A DNA stretch of 64,000 bases from positions 620,001 to 684,000 of the forward strand of contig CAWEKD010000007.1 of the NCBI GenBank assembly GCA_963809545.1, given 5' to 3'. The translations under genes and the position numbers were made by a program. Below the pieces are notes generated by a model. It was not told the DNA's origin, ran no database searches, and was given only the letters and a program-made list of their open reading frames with translations. Shown here one piece after another: positions 17,161 through 26,121 of the stretch. This stretch comes from Natronosporangium sp035305625. GTDB lineage: Bacteria > Actinomycetota > Actinomycetes > Mycobacteriales > Micromonosporaceae. Each line of letters opens with the position of its first letter. The stretch's first letter is position 1.

Positions 17161-18224
17161 ATGCGTCGCGAGATCGCCGATAGGAGACTGACGGAAGGAT
17201 CGTCGTTCGCCGACTCCTCCGAACTAACCAGCAAAACCGCGGCCCTCTTCTCCCTGATGGCGGAGGCAGTCCTCGACCTCGCCCCGCCAGACACCCGTCG
17301 GATCCTTTCCGCCGGCGATTCCCCCTTCTATGAGGACACCGTCCTGCGGCGTGGCATCGAGGTGGCGTTCGAACGACTACGGCGAGGCCAAGAACCCTTT
17401 GATCCTGATTCAGCACTGCTCCGCAGCGGCACCGTACGCCCGCCTTCCCCCACTTCCGATCGCGCGGATTCCCGATTCTTCACCATCAACGCGGCCGGGC
17501 GACACATTCGGGTACTGCGGTCTCTGAACGAGGAAGATGACTGGACCGCCTCATTCCTGAAGCAGTTCCAAGGAGCGCTCACCGAACCCGACAGCAGATA
17601 CGGGATCATCCCCGCCACCGAAGCGGAGGTCACGACCACCCGACAGGCGCTCAGCCTCCTCGCCCGCACCTTACCGCGCACCTATCACTCCGCCCTCTCA
17701 CACCTGTCCTTCATCGCCGTAGCCGCTGGACCTGACGTGTTCGAGAGCGCATCCGACCGGAAGAGGTACCGCGCGCGATCTTCATCAACCACGAGGCATT
17801 TACCGACGCCACCCGGACCGCCGAGGCAGTGCTGCACGAGTGTGTCCATCAAAAGCTCTACGACATCCAGGCCACCCATGCCATATACCGTCCTGGGTAC
17901 GACGTATCCGAGGCGGAGCTGGTACGCCCCCCGTGGCACAACGGTGCTGCCTGGAGTTTCGACCGCGCGCTCTCGGCCGCACACGTTTATGTCCACCTAG
18001 CCGCCTTCTACCACGCGCTAGCAGCGGACCCAGATACGCCGGTATCAGCGGACATCATTCAGGAAGGGCGCGAACGTGCCAGCGTACGCGCCCGGTTCCT
18101 CCTCGACGCGGTCGCCGAACTCCCGGGCGAAGTCACCCCATCCGGCGCCCAGTTCATTCACTGGCTGCGCGAAACATTCCATTCCGCGGTCGAGCCGCAG
18201 TCTCCGGTCAGGGCTGGCACATAG
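17161..18224 (+). pseudogene. HExxH-type peptide beta-hydroxylase-like protein, one frameshift
   Basis: Repaired length about 354 aa. The ATG has GGGGAGG five bases upstream. Codons to about 17758 read in one frame (ending DVFESASD); the reading then continues one frame over as EEVPRAIFINHEAFTDATR and reaches HECVH (17835-17849) inside LHECVHQKLYDIQATH. One missing base near 17758 explains the break. The family, found in RiPP clusters, carries a HExxH metal motif and has been named aKG-HExxH-type peptide beta-hydroxylase; hydroxylation of the neighbouring precursor is inferred. The next gene starts 12 bases downstream. The break may be a sequencing error. Confidence 0.75.
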
Positions 18225-18236
18225 AGAAGGTGGACC

Positions 18237-19280
18237 ATGTCAGAATCTCACGACACCAACGGTCGGGAGAGGCGCAAGCCGATCCTGCTGCAACCGATCA
18301 AATCCTGGCTGCAGGTAACCGCCACATGTAACATGCGCTGTCGCCAGTGCTACGGCGACTGCACGGCCGAGCCGCAGCCAGAGGAGATGACCGCGGCGCA
18401 GCTCCGGCAGGTCATCGACAATTTAGCCGACGCTGGCGTGGTCGACCTGCTGGTGGAAGGCGGAGAACCGCTCCATCGACCGGATCTACTGGACATCCTC
18501 AGCTATGCCACGCGCCGCATGTTGGTGCGCCTACGCACCAACGGGACGCTGCTCGACCACGCCACTGCCCACCGCTTGCTCCAGGCCGGCGTCCGCAACG
18601 TCTGCATCGACTTCATGGGAGCCACCCCGGACACCCATGACTGGCACCTTCAGTCCGCCGGTGCATTCGAGAAGGCGCTCCGCGGTCTTCGCATAGCGGT
18701 CGCCTCCGGTTTCCAGACCGTGGGCCTGATGATCATGACGAAGCGGAACGCGAATGAACTACAACAATTCGTCGACCTGATGGCCGCTGAGGGGGTACCC
18801 CGTGTAGGCATCCTCCGGCTCTATCCGCTGGGGCGCGCCAAACAACACTGGGGCGAACTCGCCTTGACGCTCGAGGAGCAGATGGCGGCGCTCGAGCAGG
18901 TTTCGGCCCCAGCGGGAGTGCACTTGATGCGCTCCTGGCACCCACGAGACGGCAACTGTTGTTGGCAGGCAGCTGGGGTGGATTACCAGGGCCGCTCGGT
19001 CGGCTGCTCGTACCTCCGTGAGTATGTCGACTTCGGCAACGTGTTGGAAAAGCCATTCTTGGAAACCTGGAACCACCCGCTGTATATCCGACTGCGTAGT
19101 CGGAATGTTCCTGACCACTGCCCTGAGTGCGCCCAGACCCAGGATTCCGAGGGCGGCTGCCGCTCCACCGCCTACGCCTTCACCGGGAACTGGGACGCGC
19201 CTGATCCCTTCTGCACTACGACGAACAGAGGTGTCAACCTTGCGGTACTCCCCGAACGACTCCTTTCAGAAGACGCCTGA
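18237..19280 (+). CDS. Radical SAM/SPASM peptide-modifying enzyme
   Basis: 347 aa. The radical SAM cluster motif CNMRCRQC gives Cys31, Cys35 and Cys38. The C-terminal third has the spread cysteines of a SPASM domain (GNCCWQ, VGCSYLRE, DHCPECAQ, GGCRS), which hold auxiliary iron-sulfur clusters in peptide maturases. Such enzymes install carbon-carbon or thioether links, or epimerise residues, in ribosomal peptides. It overlaps the PqqD-like gene by 50 bases, which suggests tight coupling. Target peptide: most likely the 55-aa product encoded downstream. Confidence 0.92.
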   Translation: MSESHDTNGRERRKPILLQPIKSWLQVTATCNMRCRQCYGDCTAEPQPEEMTAAQLRQVIDNLADAGVVDLLVEGGEPLHRPDLLDILSYATRRMLVRLRTNGTLLDHATAHRLLQAGVRNVCIDFMGATPDTHDWHLQSAGAFEKALRGLRIAVASGFQTVGLMIMTKRNANELQQFVDLMAAEGVPRVGILRLYPLGRAKQHWGELALTLEEQMAALEQVSAPAGVHLMRSWHPRDGNCCWQAAGVDYQGRSVGCSYLREYVDFGNVLEKPFLETWNHPLYIRLRSRNVPDHCPECAQTQDSEGGCRSTAYAFTGNWDAPDPFCTTTNRGVNLAVLPERLLSEDA

Positions 19281-19551
19281 CATCCGCGTGCGTGAGCTCC
19301 CCGAATGGGGAAGCCTTCTCGTCTACACGCCAGCCCACCCCGACATCCACTATCTGGACGCGCGGTCCTGGCTTCTGTTCGAGCTCTGTGACGGACGGAC
19401 CTTTGCTGAGGTGGTGGACGAATTCAGTCAGGCTGTCCCGGATGGCACTCCTCGGGACGACATACATCGGGCAGTCACCGAAGCCATATCCACCTTAGAA
19501 GCCAAGGGCATCGTCACAAGAACTGCAGCCGCGCAGAGCGCAGCTGCCTAA
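19231..19551 (+). CDS. PqqD-like RiPP recognition protein
   Basis: 106 aa from a GTG inside the end of the radical SAM gene; the open frame is longer but the upstream part overlaps the radical SAM coding region. The core (RELPEWGSLLVYTPAHPDIHYLD, then LLFELCDGRTFAEVVDEF and a helix ending LEAKGIVTR) has the PqqD/RRE layout. These small domains bind leader peptides and present them to the radical SAM partner. It stands between the maturase and the candidate precursor, as expected. Confidence 0.82.
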   Translation: MSTLRYSPNDSFQKTPDIRVRELPEWGSLLVYTPAHPDIHYLDARSWLLFELCDGRTFAEVVDEFSQAVPDGTPRDDIHRAVTEAISTLEAKGIVTRTAAAQSAAA

Positions 19552-19612
19552 AGCGGGTGGCCTCAACCGCCATCCCGGTCAATCAGTTTTCCCGGAAGGG
19601 AGGTGAAACTGA

Positions 19613-19780
19613 ATGAGCGAGGAGCTCGTCGCCCGTCTCAAGCGGAAGCTCCGCGAGACAAAGTTCGACGCACCCGCGGTCGAGACCGTCCAGCCTGAGA
19701 TCCGTACTGCGGCGCAGTACGCGGCGAAGGCATCGATGCGGTCCGGCTTCCTGCTTGACGACGACCGTACGGCTGACTGA
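19613..19780 (+). CDS. Candidate RiPP precursor peptide
   Basis: 55 aa: MSEELVARLKRKLRETKFDA at the N-terminus, then a middle PAVETVQPEIRTAAQYAAKA and a tail SMRSGFLLDDDRTAD. An excellent ribosome site GGAAGGGAGG lies seven bases before the ATG, the best in the cluster, consistent with a highly translated small product. The amphipathic, charged N-terminal half fits a leader; the tail fits a core with possible modification sites at Tyr36, Phe46, Leu47-48 and Asp49-51. There are no cysteines. Precursor identity is inferred from size, ribosome site and position between the PqqD-like and B12 radical SAM genes. No homologue is recognised. Confidence 0.7.
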   Translation: MSEELVARLKRKLRETKFDAPAVETVQPEIRTAAQYAAKASMRSGFLLDDDRTAD

Positions 19781-19845
19781 TCAACGTGATCAGGCAGCCT
19801 GCTAGCACCGCGTGCGGGTGTGCCTGATCCAGGTGCACCCGCACC

Positions 19846-22254
19846 ATGCTTCTTGTCGATATCCAATGGTTCGAGATCGGTGGCCGCATGAAGCACGGAT
19901 ATACCCTCCTGATAAACCCGCCGCTATGGAACGCCTATGCGCCCCACTTGGCGGTGCCCCTGCTCGCGGGTGTCCTGCAGGAGCGCGGGCTGCCGGTGCG
20001 TTGTTACGACGCGAGCGTCGAGGTCCTGGATTGGCTGCTCAGCGGTGAAGGGCTACGCGCGTTACGCACCCGTCAGGCCGTCACGACCGACCCACATCTC
20101 CTCGCGACCGCTCGGCTCGTTTCCGCATACACAGAGGATAATGTTGACGAGGCCAAGGCCGCTCTACGGAGCATGGACAGCCTGTTCGATCCGCAGTATC
20201 AGGCGTGGGCCCGTCGGGTGCTTCGGAACGCTCTGCTATTGGTGTCGGCCGCCTTCGAGCATCTCAACTTCGACCTCGCCGCGAACGATCTGTACTATTC
20301 CGCGACGTCGACCCGCGCCGTGGTCGAGGCGGTGGATGACCCCGCACGGAATATCTATCGGTGGACAGTCGATCTGTTGGCCCCCGCGGAGCTGCTCGCT
20401 GACCCCGACCTCGCTATCGTCGGCATCAGCGTATCGGCCGACACCCAGCTGATCGCGGCGATGACGGCGGCGGCGCACATCCGTCGCCACCGACCCGACG
20501 TCAAGATTGTCATGGGCGGCAACTTCACCACCCGGATGGTGAAGCGATGGCGGCAACCCCACCCCTTCTTCCGCTGGGTGGACGCCTTCGTCATGGGCGA
20601 GGGTGAAGAGGCGCTGTTGGCGATCGTCGAGCGATGACACCGCGGAGAGTCGGTCGCCGACATACCCGGGGTGGTCACCACCGTAGATGACGCGCTGGTG
20701 TCCGTGCCGGAGCGCCCGGTCCGGCTGGAGAACATTCCCGCCCCGTCATTTGACGAACTCCCCCTGGACAAGTACTTCGCCCCCGGCCCCATCCTGCCGG
20801 TATACGCATCCCGCAGCTGCGCGTGGCAGTGCGCTTTCTGCTCCATCCCCTTCGCCAGCAACTCCTTCCGGGCCCGGCCTGCGGCTCAGACAGTGGCGCA
20901 GCTTGCGCAACTGATGGCGAAGTACAACACGAAGACGTTCATGTTCGTGGATGAAATCCTCACCCTCCGGTCGATGCGCCTGGTGGCGCAAGAAATTGTC
21001 GACCAAGGGTTGGACATGTGGTGGTATGGCGAGACACGTTTCGCCCGTGGCTTCACCCGTGAGCTGGCGGATCTGCTTTACCAGTCAGGCTGCCGTCGCC
21101 TCAACTTCGGCCTCGAGTCCTACAACCAGCGAGTGCTGGACCTCATGGACAAGGGCACGAAAATTGAAGACATCGACAGCACCCTGGACAATGTGCTAGC
21201 GGCGGGAATCTCGCCGCACCTGTTCGTCATCCACGGCTTCCCAGGCGAGACCGCGGAGGAGACTCAGCGGACCATCACCTATGCCCAGGAGAAGGTCCGC
21301 GAGGCCGAGACGAGATACGGGAACAAGTACACGACCTGGGGCGGCTCACCCTTCATCCTCGATGTCCACTCCCCTATCGCGCAGGACCCCGCTCGCTTCG
21401 GTATCGAGATCCACCCCGCGCCACCGGACCAGGACCTCTCCTTGGTGCGGGACTACTCCGTCCGGTCGGGAGTCGGCCAGGCGGAGGTCCGCGCCATCGC
21501 TGAGCAATCCCGCTCCGCGCCGGTAGTCAACCGAACAGTGTGGTTCCGCACAAAGGGCGAGCTGGCGATCTCGGAAGTGGAGGAGTTCACGTTCCTACGG
21601 GCTTGTCTGCAGGCACCGAACGCGGAGCCGCTACGAGGTACGCCGCACTACTGCGAGTTTTCGGATGATGCGCAGGTGGTGCTCACCGCGGCCGCACAGG
21701 TGCTGCCCTGGCCTGCCGACGATGGCTCCGGAGCCGCACTACTAGCCCTCTACCACGGCGACGGTGACCGGTTCGTCCAACTCACCTGGCCCCGCGAAGT
21801 CAGCGCGGACATCTTGCAGCAGCGTCATCAGGTCGCCTCGCTCGCCACCTGGTTCATCGAGAATGGCGTGAACTGGGGTCAGGTCACTGGCGCACCACTC
21901 GTCCACCTGTTGGTCAGGCACGGTTTCGTGACGGTGGAGCCGGCCCGCCTCACCCTGATCACCGACACGGGTATCGACAGATGGACGTGGAAACAAGAGC
22001 CCGCGGTCATTGACTCGACCCAAGACGAGACTGTCATCCTGCATTCGCCGGTGACCGGCAATACCGTACGCGCCAACGTCCTCGGCCAACTCATCTGGCA
22101 CCTGTGCCAGGACGGCACCTCGGTGGACGAGATCGTGGCAGATCTGCCGGATCCCCTGCACTGGCGGCAGGCCGCAGTGGCATCCCTCGCAGAGTTCTCC
22201 AGCCTGGGGTTCATCTATCCCGCTGCTCCTGCTCCCCAGGTGGCAACCATATGA
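19846..22254 (+). pseudogene. B12-binding radical SAM enzyme with PqqD-like tail; in-frame TGA
   Basis: About 800 aa if read through. Residues about 1-265 form a cobalamin-binding domain (LLINPPLWNAYAPHLAVPLL; GISVSADTQLIAAMTAAAHI; VMGGNF; MGEGEEALLAIVER). The radical SAM half has CAWQCAFC (20818-20841) and typical GFPGETAEET. The C-terminal 65 residues (TVILHSPVTGNTVRANVLGQ, then LIWHLCQDGTSVDEIVADLP) resemble a PqqD-like recognition domain. A TGA at 20635-20637 splits the two halves in the same frame, between LLAIVER and HRGESVADIPGVV. No ribosome site or good start follows it. An alternative start is ATG 19888. Members methylate unactivated carbons or build rings in peptides and natural products. 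Confidence 0.8.
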
Positions 22255-22290
22255 CCGACCCATGCACGTGAACGTACGGGAGAGATCGAG

Positions 22291-23064
22291 ATGGCGTGGG
22301 AGTACAACCAGCAGGCGTTCCGGATCGACGAGCGCGTCTTCGACCGGTGGGCCGACCGATACGACGACCTGATTCCCCGCTCGGAGGAGGCTAAGGCCAC
22401 AGTCGATACGTTAGCCGAGCTGTGCCCCGGCAAGCGGATTCTCGAGCTGGCCGTCGGCACCGGCCGCATCGCGATCCCGCTGGCGAATCGTGGCTTCCTC
22501 GTCTCGGGCCTCGACTCGTCCCCCCGCATGCTCGAACGGCTCCGGGAGCAGGAGGCCTCTGGGGAAGTCGAGCCGCTCCTGGCCGACATGCGGAACTTTG
22601 ATCTTGACCGCCAATTCGACCTGATCGCCCTGCTACTCAATGGGCTCTATCTCCTGCCTGACCAGCAGGCACAGGTCGATTGCCTCCGCGCCAGCGCCAA
22701 GCATCTTGCGCCGGGTGGCCGGCTCGTGATCGAGGGATTCGTGCCACCGTCACGAGATGCTTTCCGCTTCGGACAGGCGACCACCACCACATTCCTGAGT
22801 ACTGATCCGCCGGAGGTCCGTCTGGAGTGCTCGCTACATGATCCATTGCAGCAAGTCGTGCGTTCTCAGATTGTGTCGATCACTGAGAGTGGGCCACAAT
22901 TCTTTCCGGTACAGATGCGCTACGTCTATCCCTCGGAGCTCGATCTGATGGCACAACTGGCAGGCCTGCGATTGGTAGCTCGTTATGGCGACTGGCAGCG
23001 CGTACCGCTCAATCCCTCCCACACCAACTGCGTCTCCGTCTATGAGAGATCCGAAAACGTATGA
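22291..23064 (+). CDS. Class I SAM-dependent methyltransferase
   Basis: 257 aa. Glycine-rich SAM-binding motif LELAVGTGRIAIPLA near residues 51-65, acidic residue of motif II in GLDSSPRM, and a PGGRLVIEGF strand later: the standard class I Rossmann fold. Ribosome site GGGAGAG upstream. Its stop overlaps the start of the MFS gene (ATGA), so the two are translationally coupled. O-, N- or carboxyl methylation of the modified peptide is likely but cannot be chosen from sequence. Confidence 0.9.
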   Translation: MAWEYNQQAFRIDERVFDRWADRYDDLIPRSEEAKATVDTLAELCPGKRILELAVGTGRIAIPLANRGFLVSGLDSSPRMLERLREQEASGEVEPLLADMRNFDLDRQFDLIALLLNGLYLLPDQQAQVDCLRASAKHLAPGGRLVIEGFVPPSRDAFRFGQATTTTFLSTDPPEVRLECSLHDPLQQVVRSQIVSITESGPQFFPVQMRYVYPSELDLMAQLAGLRLVARYGDWQRVPLNPSHTNCVSVYERSENV

Positions 23065-24368
23065 TCACTCCAAACAGGCTGGTCACCGCAGCCTCGACGT
23101 CGTTCATTGGTGATGGGCTCCGACTGACAGCGGTACCACTGCTGGCGGCGAGCATAACCACCGACCCGATCCTGGTGGCCGGGGTCATCGTGGTCGAGCG
23201 GATTCCTTGGCTATTGATAGCCCCGTACACCGCGAGCCTCGCCGACCGGAAAGATCGACTTCGGCTGGCCGCCATTGCGCAGACGATCCGGCTGCTGCTC
23301 GCTGCCGTGTTCGCCCTCCTGCTCTCCTTGAACCTGTCAGGGATCGTCCTGCTCTACCTGTTCGTTTTCTTGATCACTGCGCTGGAGACCGCCTACGACT
23401 CGGCGGTGTTCGCGTTGGTGCCCCAGGTGGTACCGGACCAGGATCTGGAGAAGGTGAACGGGCGACTGCAAGCGGCCCAGACCGTGTCGCTCCAGTTTGC
23501 TGGGCCGCCCGCAGCTGCTCTGCTCTTCCGGATCGCTCCCGCCCTGGCCTTCTGGGCCAACTCCATCACGTTCGCGATCAGCGCACTGATCCTGCACCGC
23601 CGACAACCCAAGGTGTCGCCGGACGCCGCTTCCGACGCGCACCAGGACGCGCAACGTGACGAGCCAGCTCCTGCCGCCTCCGAGGCGAACCGGGACAACG
23701 ATTGGCGCCTCGGCATCCGGCTCGTGGCCCGGCACGCTCCCCTCCGGGAGATCGCCATCGTCCTCCTGCTGCTGACTCTCTCCGCCGGCGCGGCGGAAGC
23801 GGTGCTGGTGCTGTTCGCCATCGAGCGGCTGGGCCTGTCCGAACTCGGCTACTCGTTGCTGTTTGTCGGCATGGGAGCCGGCGGAGTGCTCGGTGGACTA
23901 GCCGCGAGTCGGGTGACCGCCCTGATGGGGACCCGGGCGGCATGGATCACCAGTACGTTGACGGCCGCCCTGTGCACCCTCGCGATCGCCATCGCCAACA
24001 GCGGCGTACTCGTGGGTGCGTTGTTGACGGTGCAGGGCGTCGCCGTCGTGGTAGCGAACGTCGCCTCGGTGTCGTTCCGCCAACGGATCGTTCCGCTCGT
24101 GGTGATGGCTCGGGTAGGCGCAGTCTTCCGGATCATCGCCATGGGGTGCCTCGCGGTGGGTGCGGGGCTGGGCGGGGTCATCGCGTCCATCGCGGGCCTC
24201 GCGGCACCGTTCATCCTGGCGGGTGTGCTGGGTTTCCTCGCCACCGTGGTGCTGGCGGTACGCTTCCACACCTGGAACGGCGACCAGATCTCGGCCGACC
24301 CGCTGATCAAGAACCTGACCTCCGCCTCCGGCGGCGACGCCGTACCGCCACCGGTCAAGTCAGCCTGA
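23061..24368 (+). CDS. MFS transporter, likely exporter of the cluster product
   Basis: 435 aa with about twelve hydrophobic segments and the loop motif TASLADRKDRLRL between segments 2 and 3, a variant of the MFS D-R-x-x-R motif. A charged cytoplasmic linker (PKVSPDAASDAHQDAQRDEP) lies between the halves. Last gene of the RiPP-type cluster, overlapping the methyltransferase gene by four bases; export of, or self-resistance to, the product is inferred. It converges on a GNAT gene with nine bases of overlap. Confidence 0.88.
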   Translation: MITPNRLVTAASTSFIGDGLRLTAVPLLAASITTDPILVAGVIVVERIPWLLIAPYTASLADRKDRLRLAAIAQTIRLLLAAVFALLLSLNLSGIVLLYLFVFLITALETAYDSAVFALVPQVVPDQDLEKVNGRLQAAQTVSLQFAGPPAAALLFRIAPALAFWANSITFAISALILHRRQPKVSPDAASDAHQDAQRDEPAPAASEANRDNDWRLGIRLVARHAPLREIAIVLLLLTLSAGAAEAVLVLFAIERLGLSELGYSLLFVGMGAGGVLGGLAASRVTALMGTRAAWITSTLTAALCTLAIAIANSGVLVGALLTVQGVAVVVANVASVSFRQRIVPLVVMARVGAVFRIIAMGCLAVGAGLGGVIASIAGLAAPFILAGVLGFLATVVLAVRFHTWNGDQISADPLIKNLTSASGGDAVPPPVKSA

Positions 24369-24917
24369 CGCTCCGGTCGGGCCGCTGCTCAGGTCGCGCG
24401 TCGCTCGGTGCACCGGTCGCTCGCGGTGGCCGAGATTACGGTTGCCGCCGGGGCGGGCCGCGGCGGGGTCGATGCTAAAGCCGAGACTCTCCAGAAACCG
24501 GATGCCGCTGTCCCAACCAGCGGTGACCGTGGTGTGTATCCGACGCACCCCCTGGGCGCGGGCTTCCTCTCCCAGAGCCTGCGCCAACGCGGTCCCGAGC
24601 CGCTGCCGGCGAAACTTCGGCGCCACCAGGAAAGCGCCGATGGTCCACTCGTCTGCCGTGGGATACTGCTGGACCAGATCCACCAGGGCACTGATCCGCC
24701 CCTCGGTCTCCGCCACGAGCAGGGATTTCTGGGAAAAGTCGGCACCGGCGGGGACGGCGTAGTACAGGCTTTGCACATCCCCCGGCCCGGCGGGCTGTCC
24801 GGTGGCGAACTCGAACCAGTCCACGCACTCCTCGAACAGCGCCAGCACCGCCGGCTCGTCGGAAGGCTCCAAATCGCGCAACTCGGTCGTGAGCGTGTGT
24901 CGTACCACCAACTTCAT
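24360..24917 (-). CDS. GNAT-family N-acetyltransferase
   Basis: 185 aa from ATG 24917, where the domain begins (MKLVVRHTLTTELRDLEPSD); an upstream in-frame start adds 19 unlikely residues. Acetyl-CoA motif A: GAFLVAPKFRRQRLGTALAQ, followed by a TTVTAGWDSGIRFLESLGF segment. Substrate unknown. It faces the RiPP-type operon and overlaps its last gene slightly, so it marks the right edge of that cluster. Confidence 0.85.
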   Translation of the reverse strand: MKLVVRHTLTTELRDLEPSDEPAVLALFEECVDWFEFATGQPAGPGDVQSLYYAVPAGADFSQKSLLVAETEGRISALVDLVQQYPTADEWTIGAFLVAPKFRRQRLGTALAQALGEEARAQGVRRIHTTVTAGWDSGIRFLESLGFSIDPAAARPGGNRNLGHRERPVHRATRDLSSGPTGASG

Positions 24918-24982
24918 GCGGACAACATATCTACCGATCGGTGTCACCGCCTGACAACCACGACTGAGCGGCACACGGTGGA

Positions 24983-25174
24983 CTATTCACTCGGGATGAT
25001 GATCCAGAGCACGAGGTAGACGACGACTTGTGGCCCCGGCAGCAGTACCGACAGCGCGAACAGCAGCCGGACCAGGTTCGGTGACAGCCCGAACCGTCGC
25101 CCCAGCCCGGCGCACACACCCGCGATCCACCGGTCGTCCCGTGGTCGGACCAGCCGCTGTGTCTCCATGGTCAT
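24983..25174 (-). CDS. PspC-domain small membrane protein
   Basis: 63 aa with the PspC signature: charged start, RWIAGVCAGLGRRFGLSPNL, then one membrane helix (LLFALSVLLPGPQVVVYLVL). GGGAGGG ribosome site upstream. PspC proteins are linked to envelope stress responses. Single gene, no psp partner nearby. Confidence 0.88.
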   Translation of the reverse strand: MTMETQRLVRPRDDRWIAGVCAGLGRRFGLSPNLVRLLFALSVLLPGPQVVVYLVLWIIIPSE

Positions 25175-25300
25175 GGCGATCCCTCCCTACCGGCGACGGT
25201 ACGTCGCCCACCGCGGCTGTCACCTCCGTTTCTGGCAGGAGCGGGCCCCGAATCCCCGCTCCGGGGCTCCCTGAGTACCCCACGGGTTACGGTGAGGTTC

Positions 25301-25945
25301 ATGACGGCGACCGGAGGGATACGCGCCCGCCCGGTGACCCCGGAGCGGCTGGTGGCGGAGCTCGCTGACCGGATCGCCGCCTGTCACCCGGAACGTCGCC
25401 TGCGGGTGGCGATCGACGGGGCGGACGCCGCGGATCCGGTCGCGCTGGCGGAGCAGCTCGTCGACCCGGTGCGGGTGCGGGGACGGCCCGCACAGGTGAT
25501 CCGGACCTCCGACTTCCTACGCCCCGCCTCGCTGCGGCTGGAGCTGGGGCGTACCAACCCTGACAGTTACTACGAGCGGTGGTGGGACGACCGCGCCCTC
25601 CGGCGGGAGGTGCTGGACCGACTCGCACCGGGCGGCGACGCCCGGATCCTGCCGACCCTGTGGGATGCGGCGACCGACCGGGCCACCCGGGCCGACTACC
25701 GGACCGTGCCCCCGGGTGGGGTGGTGCTGGTGGCCGGCCCGCTGCTCCTGGGGACCGGCTTGCCGTTCGACCTGACCGTGCATCTCGCGCTGACCCCGGC
25801 CGCGCTGGCCCGCCGCACCCCATCGGAGCAGCACTGGACCCTGCCGGCGTTTGCGCGGTACGAGGTGGAGGTATCGCCGGCCGACGTGGCCGACCTGGTG
25901 GTCCGGGTCGATGACCCGCGCCGCCCGGCGGTGGTGGAGCCCTGA
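25301..25945 (+). CDS. Uridine kinase-like protein without a canonical P-loop
   Basis: 214 aa from the ATG preceded by GGTGAGG; a GTG nine bases earlier is also possible. Overall similarity is to actinobacterial 'uridine kinase' NTPase-like proteins (VAIDGADAADPVALAEQLVD; SDFLRPASLRLELGR; TNPDSYYERWWDDRALRREV; LVAGPLLLGTG). The region where a GxxGxGK(S/T) loop is expected reads IDGADAADPVAL, so the phosphate-binding lysine is missing. It may bind a nucleotide weakly or have another role. It is followed by a hairpin and the rtcB gene. Confidence 0.72.
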   Translation: MTATGGIRARPVTPERLVAELADRIAACHPERRLRVAIDGADAADPVALAEQLVDPVRVRGRPAQVIRTSDFLRPASLRLELGRTNPDSYYERWWDDRALRREVLDRLAPGGDARILPTLWDAATDRATRADYRTVPPGGVVLVAGPLLLGTGLPFDLTVHLALTPAALARRTPSEQHWTLPAFARYEVEVSPADVADLVVRVDDPRRPAVVEP

Positions 25946-25964
25946 CCACATCCGCCACGCAGTA

Positions 25965-25992
25965 CCCCGGCCCCAGCAAAGAAGTGCCGGGG
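25965..25992 (+). terminator. Hairpin after the uridine kinase-like gene
   Basis: CCCCGGC and GCCGGGG form a seven-pair stem with a 14-base loop about 20 bases past the stop codon. No U-tract. Confidence 0.35.
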
Positions 25993-26121
25993 CATGGCGG
26001 CACCGCAGCGCGAAAAGACACACCACAGTGGATTCAGGAACATCGCGTGCTCACACGTCACCGCCCCCACTTTCGCCCCTGATGCCGGCATGAGCGCCGG
26101 CTAGGGGGGAACTACCCCGGC

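Noticed and set aside
20635..20680. Selenocysteine reading of the TGA in the B12 radical SAM gene
   Set aside because: A small stem (GTCGG-TCG-CCGAC) follows the TGA, but it is short and lacks a clear SECIS form, the position is not a Cys site in the domain linker, and no selenocysteine machinery is seen.
24408..25019. Plus-strand frame opposite the GNAT gene after the MFS gene
   Set aside because: The minus strand carries a clear GNAT motif A; the plus frame is a shadow with no recognisable feature.
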